A DNA stretch of 64,000 nucleotides from Micropterus salmoides. Taxonomy: Eukaryota; Chordata; Actinopteri; Centrarchiformes; Centrarchidae. The position numbers were made by a program, and so were the translations under genes. This document shows positions 26,430-51,622 of this stretch, piece by piece (the stretch's first letter is position 1; every line of letters starts with the position of its first letter). Under the pieces are notes generated by a model. That model was not told the DNA's origin, ran no database searches, and saw only the letters and a list, made by a program, of their open reading frames with translations. The stretch is from positions 22,058,644 through 22,122,643 of the forward strand of contig NW_024040152.1 in the NCBI RefSeq assembly GCF_014851395.1. The letters are read 5' to 3'.

Positions 26430-26575
26430 GACCAGTTTACTGGGGATGGCTTGTCCAATTTGGGAGAAAAGCCATGTCCCCAATTGGGAAAAGGCTGATA
26501 TTTGGATCAGTGGTTAAGGTTAGGATAAGTCTCCAGGAAAAGAATGTGAGTCTATGTAATAGTCTTAAGTAAATA
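26430..26575 (+). repeat. Degenerate fish repeat
   Basis: GGATCAGTGGTTAAGGTTAG, then GGATAAGTCTCCAGGAAAAG and TGAGTCTATGTAATAG match, with changes, a fish repeat whose usual form includes 'ggataagtctccaggaaatg'. Non-coding. Confidence 0.55.
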
Positions 26576-26904
26576 ATTAACCAAGATGGAACGACACGTA
26601 TTTGGACAATATACACTGTGAGAATACAGTGAAAGCAGTCATAAGCAGGTAGAGAACAGGAAATGAGAACGTTCTTGAAGTTATAGAGAGGTACAAGTTT
26701 TCAGTCGGCATTGAAGACTGTTCGATGAGACTGCTGCACTGACAGCAAAAGCATTTTTTCCAACTTCAATTCTGGCATGGGGGTTCCTGGAGCATCAGCC
26801 AAGCACTGGAGCCTGTGAAGTATGGGCCATAGTGCCAGAGCAGCAAAGATAAGATATATAAGATGGTAATTTCACAATAAAAGCTTTGTAGATATATAAG
26901 TACC

Positions 26905-27175
26905 AATGGTTATTAACATCTGTCAGATAGAAAAGGCCAACTAACTTTTATCTCATAAAAAAGCAGTGATGAGTGTGGCAGGAGTTCACATTTGGCTGTT
27001 CCTGCTTTTGCACACTGCTGCCGATCTGATAAATGGCCACTGAACCAGATATAGGCATTCCTTCCAAAGCTACCAGAGGATAATCTTTGTAAAAGCAAGG
27101 AATTATCAACTGGATCAAATGCTTTTGATAAGTCTATAAATACGGAGTCACAGTGTTTCTTGTTGCCTAAAACAG
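26905..27175 (-). pseudogene. L2-like LINE reverse transcriptase relic
   Basis: On the - strand the frame gives VFIDLSKAFDPVDN, a clear non-LTR reverse transcriptase signature: 'FIDLSKAFD' includes the first catalytic Asp of the palm. It is followed by LLLQRLSSGSFG and WFSGHLSDRQQC, the family's next conserved blocks. The frame then loses similarity before the second catalytic motif, so the enzyme is dead. Adjacent - strand sequence to about 27500 could be more of the same element, but I could not assign it. Confidence 0.75.
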
Positions 27176-28438
27176 TAATTTAATCAGAATAGGTTGACAT
27201 TGCTATGATTGGCTCTATGATTAGTGTTGTTTTTTTGGACAGACAGCACAAGTTAGATATTGGATGATAGTTTTTTCAGTCTGACGTTTAACTTGAAAAA
27301 GAAAGAATTTTGTGCATACTATCAATGGCTCACCTATTAGTGTTAATAGCTCTGCTTGTTGTTGTTTTAGCCACCACATATGAACTCTTTTTAACAAAGC
27401 TGGCCACACAAACTTGTACTGTTGGTAATGGTTGTTTCTCTTGAACTCATTGAACAAGACGTACCAGATGACAAGTTATCCCCAGCAACACCAAAAACCA
27501 GAGCAATAAATGAGCTCTCATACCAAAATACACAGCTCTCAACGTCAACAAATTCCTTAGCAGAAATTATATAGATGTCGAAGCTTGGAGCAAATAGTGG
27601 TAGAAGCCAAAAGACTCTCTCTGATATAAGTGTGTGAGGCCTGAAATATTTTCAAGCCTGTGTGTGTGGTTTAAAATGTTTTTCAAAGATAATCGAGAAA
27701 AAACAAACATTACAATCAGCAACAAGAACTGATTGATGACTACGACTTGTCTAACTGTGTAACAGGCCCATATAATTTCCTTTGAAAACAGTTGAAATGA
27801 GTTGTAACTTGACTGTAAGCAGAAAAACGTGTTGTAATTTCCCAGCCAACACTGGGTATATTTGAAAGATTTTTGTCTGTAAATACAAAATGACATATAA
27901 AAGGCCAACAACAATACAGGCAACAAACCATTTAACTACTCTCTTCAAAATGGCAGCTTTTTAAAGTGACAACTCTCCAACTCAGTCCTTGAGGAACAGC
28001 AGGGCATGTCTGATTTTTTTTCAATTAATAGTCTCAATAATATCGATCCCTCCCTGTACTTCAAAGAACAGAGCACACTAAAGCCCCCGGTGACTTGCCT
28101 GACTGATGGAGAGCTTAAGACATCCCAGGGGACATAACTCTTGAATAAGGAAATTGCTCTTTGTGCCAAGACATGTGGCTCTGACCACACTCTCTTCCCT
28201 ACTTGCTATCGCTCTTTGTTCTTCGCTCTGTCTCTGGTCTTTCTGTGTCTCCTTCTGTAATTATCCTTCATTTCCTCTCACTATCTCTCCCTGTTTGTGT
28301 CTCCCTTTCTTTCTCTTTTCTAATTTTCTGCCATCAACCCTCCTTTCCTTTCTCTCTGTCTCTCCGAGGCCTCCAAACCCTCTAATCCTTGTGTTTTCAT
28401 CACATAGTGACAAACCTGAGGATGCAATTATGCAAGAA
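27176..28438. other. Intergenic sequence, possibly decayed LINE
   Basis: The - strand frames at 27221-27457 and 27567-27926 have no motif I recognise. Their position upstream of the reverse transcriptase relic in its own orientation makes an eroded LINE body a possibility only. From 28200 to 28380 the sequence is TC-rich. Confidence 0.35.

Positions 28439-28524
<86 letters not shown>
28439..28524. repeat. Long (TG)n microsatellite
   Basis: About 42 uninterrupted TG units, the longest in the window. Confidence 0.95.
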
Positions 28525-28527
<3 letters not shown>

Positions 28528-28588
28528 ATGCATTTTTGTACATGGACACCTTTTGTATCTCATGTCCATGTGTGCATGTACATAATAT

Positions 28589-28590
<2 letters not shown>

Positions 28591-28631
<41 letters not shown>

Positions 28632-28638
28632 TGTGTGT
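28591..28638. repeat. Second (TG)n tract
   Basis: TG units ending with TGTTTGTGTGTG, 66 bp after the previous tract. Confidence 0.92.
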
Positions 28639-28699
28639 AAGCGTAAACCTCTGCCACTAAATGGTTTGTGGTCTGAAGGGTGGGAGGAAGAGTAAAAGA

Positions 28700-29335
28700 C
28701 GAGAGAGGAAAACATTTGCTGGCTAAGAGGTGCTACTCCCTGATTGTTGATAAGAAAACATTCCACTCACTAATATTACACTCTGTGCACTCTCCATTTA
28801 ACCTAAATATTTGCACTATTTCAGTTGATTTTTCGTCAAAAATGTTGAGAGAATAATGAATCACCTTCATTTTGCCCCATTGCTGACAGGTAACATAACG
28901 GTCATTTAAGTCAGCTAACAGATGCAAAGCATTACAATGTGAGATTTCACTTTGTTAACATGCTGTGGACACCACTTTTTTCACTCATATTTTAGGGCAC
29001 TCTATAGTGCATATATTTAACGCACTCAAATAAAATGGTGATATAGAGTGCACTGAGACGGGAAGAAAATAGAAAGTTTCTAACACTCTGTGTCTGTGGT
29101 CTGAAAGGCCATTCCTAAAAGTTGAACTTGAACTTCTTAAACAAAAATAAATACATTACATTGTATTTGTCCCCTACTGCTATTCTTCCCAATATTGTAT
29201 CTATCTAAATTATGTTATGAACTTATATTTAAACACAGTTTCAAATTCGAAGAGGAAATACATACAGGAATGTAGTTCTCTGTTAAGTGTTGTTTGATGT
29301 TATGACAACTAACTGATAAGACTATAAACAAGTAT
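28700..29335. other. Sequence upstream of colec10, no gene seen
   Basis: AT-rich intergenic DNA leading to the colec10 first exon. No TATA box or CpG island stands out. Confidence 0.4.
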
Positions 29336-29342
29336 GTGTGTG

Positions 29343-29396
<54 letters not shown>
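29336..29396. repeat. (TG)n tract about 240 bp upstream of the colec10 start codon
   Basis: About 25-28 TG units followed by AGTGAGTGAGAG. Its nearness to the first exon of colec10 places it in or next to the promoter. Confidence 0.92.
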
Positions 29397-29398
<2 letters not shown>

Positions 29399-29635
29399 TG
29401 AGTGAGAGTGCAGAACTGTGTCTGTGGGCTCTATAAACAACAGCACTCTGTCCTGACCCTCTCTGCAGTATGTATGCTCATTAGTGCTGCACTGATCCTC
29501 TGGTCTTACAGTTAAAACTGTCAGAAGGTGCAAACTGGCACATGAGACACTTTACGCAATCAATACTTTGGCGCTAGTAACAACCTACAAATCTAAAATT
29601 CAAGATCTTCTTCAGTGGTCAGTGATGATTAGGAG

Positions 29636-43842
<14,207 letters not shown>

Positions 43843-44389
43843 GTCAATTAAACTTTCTCACTTGCATGCAAAAGACATAGTATAGATACAGTATATATTG
43901 CATTGTATAGAATTAGCAATTTATGTGATAAATGAATGTATTAAAAAATGAGTTAAATGAAAAAAAATGTTGTTGCTTTCCTTTAAGAATGGAACAATGC
44001 ATTCATTACATATCACTACTAATAATAATATACTATAGGGATGGAGCGGAAATGAAAAATATGCAGATTAGCTTGTTTTGGTTAATTTAGAAGAAATCAA
44101 CAGATGCAAACAGATTGAGGGTAGTAGGGTTAAAACTAACACCATCTAAATATGTATTTTGGTAGCTTTGTTTCCATAAGAGTAAAAGAAGACATGGAAG
44201 CAAAATTGATTCCAAAATCTTAATATTGACCACCACATGATAATTGTCCTGCCTCCTGCGTCAGTGTGTGTGCAGGCGTGGTAAGTGTAATACCTTCCTA
44301 AACAATTTAACTGATTTATTGTCTTGTGCAAAATAAACAAATTATTAGTGAAACTATGTCCCTCTTGTTGGTTCAGTCATTTATTCTAA

Positions 44390-44703
44390 ATACACTGCTC
44401 AAAAAAATAAAGGGAGCACTTAAACAACACGATGTAACTCCAAGTCAGTCACACTCCTGGGAAATCAAGCTGTCCACTTAGGAAGCAACACTGATTGACA
44501 ATTAATTTCACATGCTGTTGTGCAAATGGAATAGACAACAGGTGGAAATTATAGGCAATTAGCAAGACACCCCCAATAAAGGAGTGATTCTGCAGGTGGT
44601 GACCACAGACCACTTCTCAGTTCCTATGCTTCTTGGCTGATGTTTTGGTGACTTTTCAATGCTGGCGGTGCTTTCACTCTAGTGGTAGCATGAGATGGAG
44701 TCC
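44390..44703 (+). mobile_element. Left end of a third Tc1-like family
   Basis: Starts CACTGCTCAAAAAAATAAAG and continues with ACTCCAAGTCAGTCACACTC, CACATGCTGTTGTGCAAATG, TTAGCAAGACACCCCCAATA and GGTAGCATGAGATGGAGTCC, the recognisable 5' portion of an abundant fish Tc1-like element. It stops abruptly at a T/C run before the transposase start. The matching transposase body occurs 3.6 kb downstream in the same orientation (48325-48908). Confidence 0.82.
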
Positions 44704-45211
44704 TTTTTTTTCCCCCACTTGAGCCCCTACCCACCAAAATGTCCATGCACATCCCTGTTTCTGCCTCTGGAGCTGCAGAGTCTGGATCTATGATTGCAAG
44801 TGTAGCCTGTGGAATTAGATGCCACACAGGACACAATTACTTCAGGGGTTCTTGTAGCTCCAGGTTTATTTCTGACCACATGTGCAGGTCATTACAGAGT
44901 GGTATGCTACTGAGTCTTTCACGTAACCAGCTCAAATGCTGAATTTTGCAACAGTCTCTAACAGCCAAACATGTTAGGAGAAAGGAGAGGCAAAATAAAA
45001 TACAGTATAAATGGTAGAAACAGTAGAAAACAAAATAAATCATGTTAACCATAAACCCACTTACATCAACATCGTTATTGTCATGGGGCTACCCCATGCC
45101 TTCATTTAAGCCATCGGTAGCATTGGTCTTAGCATGCTAAGCTAACCTTCGCGGATCATTAGCATATGGGCTAGCATCAATGGACACATGGCTTGTCATG
45201 TCATGTCAGTT
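44704..45211. other. Spacer, unclassified
   Basis: Begins with a T then C run. Between 44720 and 44900 there is GC-balanced sequence with no frame I recognise. It may be an inserted repeat that split the Tc1-like element. Confidence 0.35.
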
Positions 45212-45219
45212 CAGTTAAG

Positions 45220-46032
45220 TAGTGATGTGTCCTTCCGTATCGAGGCTTCGAAGCGCCTGTCGAGTAATCCAGGGTGATTTTTGTGAAGCGCGTATCGAGG
45301 CTTGCGTTGGTGACGTTCGAAGCCTCGCGAGCCGGCCGTACCACGTGACTGATTCAGGAAATGGTTCGTGGGTTTGGTGTGTGATTCCAAAGGAGCAGCA
45401 AAATACAATGGACCCTCATTAACATTTTCTGGACTTTTTAATTTTATTTCAGATTTTAATTGAACACAATTAGATTGTATCTACAGATTATTTTATCAAT
45501 GAGACAGGACATTTTTAGTTCAGTTAGACTTGCGGCAGCCAGAAGATTTTTTTTGACAGTGGTTTTTGTAAGAATAAAACTGGGGCGTCTTACCCCATAT
45601 TACCCTAATAATGTTCTAAAGCAGGTAAAATCATCTCCAAAAGAAGAAATCGCCTGAAGCCCAGCACTGTGGAAAAATAAAAATGAATAAATGTTGTCTC
45701 TATTATCTAAAGTCACAAACCAAACAACACATTCACATCATAACCCTCCTCGTTGTTTCCACGTTCCCTTTGACCCTATCATTGTATCATAAAGACAGAC
45801 ACCATATTAATAAGTTTATCATTTATGTATCGGCATGACAAACATCATACATGAGTTTATTCAGTTCAAAGCTTCACTCACAAAAGCCATGGTGCCATTA
45901 TAATCACTCTGTCTTTATTGTCCACTAGATGGCACAGTAGAGCAAATGAAGCACCATGAAGCTTCGGACCATGAGTGAATCAATTGTACGGAAAGCTTTA
46001 ATGCTTCATGAAGCTTCATCTCGCCATCACTA
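45220..46032. mobile_element. Non-autonomous hAT-like element with 8-bp target duplication
   Basis: 813 bp beginning TAGTGATG and ending CATCACTA, perfect 8-base inverted ends. The next bases are GC-rich with GAAGCTTC-like words on both sides (TCGAGGCTTCGAAGCG; ATGAAGCTTCATC). Flanks CAGTTAAG (45212-45219) and CATTTAAG (46033-46040) match at 7 of 8 positions, the target-duplication size of hAT transposons. No transposase is encoded; the open frames inside are short. Confidence 0.82.
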
Positions 46033-46387
46033 CATTTAAGTACTAGTCGAAAGAGTTGAAATCATGATTCGATAAATACAACACAGTTAATTTCAAGTCA
46101 TTTATTTTAGCTTATTGGATTTACCCAAGGTCATCCAAATGTTTGTATGTTTCATTCACCTGTTCTGATCTGGGTCAAAGTGGCAAACAGAAAGTGGTGA
46201 AGTGTGGAGTAATTTATAGGGGGGAAAGACCTGGAATGGTCCAAGTGTGAGCCAGTACAGAGGGGTGTACTGGAGTACCTTAAGTTGCTGTTTTGAGAAG
46301 CTTTGTTCAGCATATAACATTTCAAGTCTAGCAAGAAATGTTTTGGACTGTTGAGGTAAGATAACGGTGTTTAATTGATTTCCATGA

Positions 46388-46436
<49 letters not shown>
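46388..46436. repeat. (TG)n microsatellite
   Basis: About 24 TG units. Confidence 0.92.
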
Positions 46437-46437
<1 letters not shown>

Positions 46438-48324
46438 GTTTAATATCACTTTTTAATGATAATTTGAATATTTTGTACTTATTTTCCTCGTTGTTTGTTT
46501 TGTTTGTTAATTTTTGATATATTTTTGCAATAATTCACACTTGCACTACTGCACCTTCCACAGGTCTGGTGAAAAAATAAATTGAAGCACCAGGTTAAGA
46601 ACTCCTGAGTCCATGTCTCCTCCTTCCACCATGGGGCTAAACATTAGTTATATAAAATGCGCAGCTGTAAATGACACTTACACTTCACCAAGTTCCACCA
46701 GACCCACGTGAAACTTCCCGGAGATCGCACAACTCAACGCACTTTCAACGTCAATTACCTTCAAACAGAGTTACACTTAATGTAAAACCTGTAACAGTTT
46801 TCGAGTAACAAAGTACAATATCACGGTATGACTTAATGCACGCTAGCATTACCATGAAATTTAGTACACAATGGTCGACGATTGGCGCCCAAAATCCCAG
46901 CACGCATTTCCAGTAGTGCCTAAATCACACCATCTTGTGAAAATATTGACAGGTGGTGCCATTTCATACACTTGTACATGAATATTTTACAAGATATGCA
47001 TGCATTTACCTACTATTCTACACAATGAAGTCTCCACACCAATCCCTGGTACGTCCTTTGCACGTTAAACAAGAAGAAAGACCGTGATGCACTTGGCAGA
47101 ACAACAACAATACTACTAAATGCTGCCGCCTTGTGACCAAACTCTGCCATCACATGCAAGGTTGTGGAAATCCACTTACAATCTACTTCACACTTACTTT
47201 AAATTGAACAATGTTTTTCTCAAACAAAACAACAACAAACACATGTATTTACATTACACAACTTTTAGAACAATATTAAAGCAAAGTGGGAAAATCGCCT
47301 ATGACTAGATTTACCACCTGGCTACACAAGTAACCTACTGCCCCATGTTCTTGCTCGACACCTACAGCTATTATAGTTATTATAATTTTTACTTTACATT
47401 TCTATGTGGCACTTGCACTGAATGCTCCTCCTGCCCCACCTATCCAGAGCCTTGTTGTGCTCGACTTTTCTGCCTGTTAAAAGGAAGTTTTGCCTTGTCT
47501 GACAGATATGATAAGCATATGTAATTGTTTATTTACAAGACCCATATTGGGAAGTTGCCATCTCTTCTATGGTAGTTCATATCAAACAGACCACACAATA
47601 TAATGACTTCCCTTGAGTTTGTACTGAGCTTGGAAGATATTCTACTACACCACCTGGAACTCTTTGCACCCTAAAAATCTAGTCAATATAAATCCATGAT
47701 CAAAAACCAGCTTCACTTCTTTTTGTACCTGTTTTGATTGGATTGTTTTTGTATCTTTTATGAACTAAATTTATATACTTGTTTTAATATTTTTTTCTTT
47801 TATCCTTTGTATCTTTTAAATAATTTAAACTGTTACTCAACATCATTGTAAATAAGGGCTATATCCCTCAATGATTTTTTGAGTTTAAATAATGGTTATA
47901 ATTCTCTGTGGGTTTGTCACTATGAGCAACTTCTTTCATGTAGACATAGGTATTGAATTAACTGTTAACATTAAAATCTTAATTCATGCAGCTAGAATAT
48001 AAACATATTTATTAATAGAGCTTTAAAGTTTAGATTTCTGTACAGTTGAGCAGTGCCTTGTATTACTATTAAATGGATTGGCTTTAGAGAAACAAACTTG
48101 AAACAAGATGGCAGAAAGGTGGGGTATGTAATTTCCAGAGCCAGCACACCAGCTCCAGACAGTATACTCACAACTCTCCTACTGTAGCTAATATCACAAC
48201 AACAGCATGTCTTGGCCACCAAAAAGTAAGTTAAATGTCTGTGGGCAACTTATTTAACATTACCTGACACACAAATCATGGCTGGAATAGTGTTTGTTTG
48301 TATCTGGTGTCTGCTCCTTTGTGC
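46437..48324. other. Spacer with unclassified repeat-like text
   Basis: No exon is supported. Around 47440-47500, GCCTGTTAAAAGGAAGTTTT matches a phrase common near the 3' ends of fish repeats. The rest is AT-rich and unassigned. Confidence 0.4.
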
Positions 48325-48908
48325 TAGGATCAGATACAGACTTCATGAGGGTGGCATGAGGGCCCAGCATCCTTTAGTGGGATCTCTGTTCACAGCCCAG
48401 TACCATGCAGCTTGCTTGGCTTTTGCCAGAGAACAACAGAATTTGCAGGTACATCATTGGTGCCCTGTTCTCTTCACAGATGTCAGCAGTTTCACACTGA
48501 ACACATGTGACAGACATGAAAGAGTTTGGAGACTCTGTGGTGAACGGTATGCTGCCGGCAAAATCATCCAGCATCACCGGTTTGGAGGTGGGTCAGTGAT
48601 GGTCTGGGGAGGCATGTCCTTGGAGGGTTGCACAGACCTCCATGTGTTAGCCAACAGTACCCTGACTGCTGTTAGGTACCGGGATTAAATCCTCAGAGGC
48701 ACTGTCAGATCTGCTGGTGCAATGGGCCCTGGGTTCCTCCTGGGGCAGGATAATGCCTGGTCTCATGTGGCCAGAGCGTGTAGGCAGTTCCTGGATGACG
48801 AAGCAATTGATGCCATTGACTGGCCCTCACATTCCCCAGACCTAAATCTATTTGAGAGGCTCTGAGACGTTATGTGTCGGTGCATCCGATGCTGCCAAGT
48901 AGCACCAC
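48325..48908 (+). pseudogene. Tc1-like transposase C-terminal relic
   Basis: One frame gives RYRLHEGGMRAQHPLVG, then PVLFTDVSSFTL (first catalytic Asp region; the usual Glu-Ser after it is changed), FGGGSVMVWGGMSLEG, and after a stop at 48686 QDNAWSHVARACRQFL (second Asp) and IDWPSHSPDLNLFERL followed by another stop, where a functional enzyme continues through its last acidic residue. The stops and substitutions show a dead copy. It belongs to the family whose left end is at 44390-44703. The ORF at 48278-48688 is part of this relic and not a host gene. Confidence 0.88.
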
Positions 48909-49506
48909 TGTTATGTTCATAGTAAGTGGATTCAAGCGCGGACATAAGGCAGATGTCAGTTCAAAGGCAGGTTTATTCACACAAAGAGCTCAGACCAAAA
49001 ACTATAGTGGCATCGGCAGCTGCCAGTGGCATTTCTGGTGGCAGCTTAAGATGCCATAGATTTTTGTGCTGCACGTGTTGGTGGTTGTGTCACTCCTGCC
49101 ATTCACATTCAATGTTAAAGAACACCTTTGGTCACGTGATGATACCTGAGCCAGCTCTATTTGCTAAAGGAGGCTGTGAGATGTCTGAAAAAGCAGGTAA
49201 ATGGACCTTTGACTTTATTCTCTATTGTTTATTATGCTGCTTGCCATTAACAAGTGGCTTTAAGTGTACAGCAACTGTGCTGTCCTTTCGGTGACTTTCA
49301 AATATGGAACAATACATTTCAAGCTGCTTAGCCCTACTCTTTGGTCCTGTATCACCTGCATGGTTATGTGGCAAGCTCTCAAGGCTATCTATTATCACTT
49401 AAAGGCTCCAACTCTGCACAAGCATTGATATACATAGGCCTCAAGAGGTTGGTTTTAATAGTAAGGCGGGCTGATAAAGTGACCTGGGACCTGGGACCTG
49501 GGAACC
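48909..49506. other. Spacer before the lectin pseudogene
   Basis: Contains an ATG-started exon-like piece at 49139-49194 before GTAAAT that could be the remains of an N-terminal exon, but I cannot match it to a lectin tail. A GACCTGG tandem (about three and a half copies) lies at 49481-49509 within what would be the lead-in to the lectin domain. Confidence 0.35.
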
Positions 49507-49786
49507 TGGGAAGACAGCACAAGAGACTGTCGAGAGAGAGGAGCAGACCTGGTGATTATAACCATCATCCAGTCATAGCATAACCTGGATGGGCCTTTCT
49601 GACAAGGAGCAAGAAAACAATTGGAAGTGGGTAGATGGGACTGGCCTGGTGGGTAGAGGATTCTGGCAAAATGGGGAGCCCAATAATAATGATGGAAATG
49701 AGGACTGTGTGGAGGCCTTGCGTAATGCAAGGGCATGGAATGACGTGTCTTGTTAGAGAACATTTTCATGGGTGTGTGAGGATTTA
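49507..49786 (+). pseudogene. C-type lectin domain pseudogene (CD209/asialoglycoprotein-receptor type)
   Basis: Two frames together give the signatures of a group II C-type lectin domain: WEDSTRDCRERGADLVII with the conserved Cys, then a stop at 49576-49578 and a frame change, then WMGLSDKEQENNWKWVDGTG, FWQNGEPNNNDGNEDCVEAL and AWNDVSC. A TAG follows (49754-49756), and the same frame continues with RTFSWVCED, the usual end of the domain. So the calcium-site motifs EPN, NED and WND are intact while the reading frame is broken at least three times. The segment upstream contains a GACCTGG tandem that disturbs the first strand of the domain. No convincing transmembrane exon was found. It lies 5.7 kb downstream of colec10 in the same orientation but belongs to a different lectin group, so it is not a decayed colec10 duplicate. 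Confidence 0.85.
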
Positions 49787-51505
49787 GGTCCTGCAGGCAG
49801 CCATTCAAGTTTCTCTTTCAGTTGATGTCATTCAGCCCCTCCCACCTCGTTGTACAGTGCAACACACATACTGATATTCATACACATTATCCTATTGCTT
49901 CGCAAATGTCCATTAAAAATGGCACTCAATAAATTTCCTTTAATCTTGACAACATAACAACATTTTCATTTATCAAGAATTCGAAGTGAAAGTACAGGTA
50001 TAAGGCAAAATATTGTATCTTATGAATGTTTTCTGATTCTAAAATAACCAATAAAAACATGGACAAAAGAATAATGGATTAACTAATTTTATATCTCACA
50101 ATGTCACTATTTAAATCTTGCAGAGTCAGAGGAGTGCTGCATTGAATGAAGCTTAAGAAAAAGAAATTCAGCTGTGAAAAAGATCTAGTAGCACATTTCT
50201 TGCACTTATCTTATATCACATGATAGGACACAGTGTCTTCTACAGGTTGTATCGATTCTGACTGCCACACTAAACTGAACTAAGCCCAGTGCACTTTAAG
50301 AGGTTATATCAACATTGGTTCACATAAACCAAGTACTAGCTAAACATTAACTGTGGCTTGCCGTAAGAAACTACTCTTACCAACTGATGTAACAACACAG
50401 CAATTTTACCTCACAGTTTGATTTAAAAATGCTCCAACACTTGATGTTTCAGTTCCATATTTTAGTGCTAACAGTGTAAATGCTGCTAAGTCACTTTGGA
50501 AATCAGTTCTCCTCTCTCCTCAGCTCCTACCCTTAAACTAATATTTACTTTCCATACTTCTTTGCTCCTGCTCTAAAAACATTGACCAGCACACACAAGA
50601 TTGTTTCTTAGCAATCGTGTTTTTTTTTCTAACAGTGTTAAATCAAGAGGGATCTAGTCTTGCCTCCAGCTATTTGCTTTCGCCTCTCACTAATGTTTCT
50701 GAGCTGTGGTGTCTGCTCACACAGAGGGAGCCAAGTGCTCCTCCAACAGAGTGACATTATGGGAGTAAGATTGTTGCCTTCAGTTGGTGTGGGAATTGTC
50801 AGAATTACAAGATGAGCACATACCTGTAGCCTAGGAATGATTGAAGAGTTGTCAAGAATTGACATTTGGGGTGTGGGGAGCATAAAAGCCATATAAAAAC
50901 CAGAGGAGAAAAGGAGTGATCCGTCTGTGTTTCATCACTGTAAACACACCCTGAAGCCTTTTACAACATAGCCAAGCCCACTTGATATAGCTTGCCTTAC
51001 CAAAGTCTGATGCAGACAGCAAAAGTGGTCTGCCAAAACCAAATGTATTAGCACAATATAACCATTAATAAACATGTAAATCAACACATAGGTTTTCTGG
51101 ACTGACATGAGGAAAATGCATGTGGAATATGACCTTGAGAAAATCTAGGGCTAGCGTGTTTTACATGTGTGGGTTTAACTTAATCTATCTCATCTATAGT
51201 CACAATCCTACTTTCAGAATAAAACGACAACCTTCAGTTTTGGAGTAGGCCTACAAGTTGTCATTATATTTCTCACGCTGACGTGTTTACAAAACGAATA
51301 TTTGGATCTAGGAGCTTCCACGAGGTCCACGAATGCAGCACAGGTTTCCAGGGAGTGGCTCCCGCACCTGTCCGACCTGTTTCAGGGGGCACACATGACT
51401 CCAGCGGAATTCCACCCGTTGCTCCCGTCCTTTGTTTAACGGAGTTTCTCTTGGTGGGAGCCAGAGGAGAGGGGAGACAGAGAGAAGAGACAGGGAGATA
51501 CAGAG
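49787..51505. other. Spacer and mal2 upstream region
   Basis: No exon up to mal2. From about 51280 the sequence becomes richer in GC and CpG (CACGAGGTCCACGAATGC, CTCCCGCACCTGTCCGACC) and then purine-rich (GGAGAGGGGAGACAGAGAG) just before the mal2 start codon, fitting a 5' leader and core promoter. No TATA box is evident. Confidence 0.5.
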
Positions 51506-51622
51506 ATGTCCGAACCAGACACTAATCCCGCTGCCACCTCGTTCCCAGCGCCAACTATTTCTCTGCCTTTGGGACTGGAAGTATTGAGAACGTACTCAGG
51601 AGCCCTTGTATGTTTAGAAATA
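51506..51622 (+). CDS. mal2: mal2 exon 1
   Basis: ATG to GAAATA before GTAAGT. Encodes MSEPDTNPAATSFPAPTISL and the beginning of span 1. Confidence 0.93.

Noticed and set aside
28154..28695. Open frames of 80-140 codons on both strands
   Set aside because: They are translations of TG/CA dinucleotide repeats (Cys-Val and Thr-His runs). The same applies to frames near 8854-9096, 11258-11801 and 29309-29533.
1..29000. Search for tnfrsf11b, the expected neighbour of colec10
   Set aside because: No cysteine-rich TNF-receptor repeats or death-domain text was seen on either strand; the gene is probably outside the window.
48278..48688. A 136-codon open frame with conserved-looking text
   Set aside because: It is the middle of a Tc1-like transposase (VMVWGGMSLEG), with stops just downstream.
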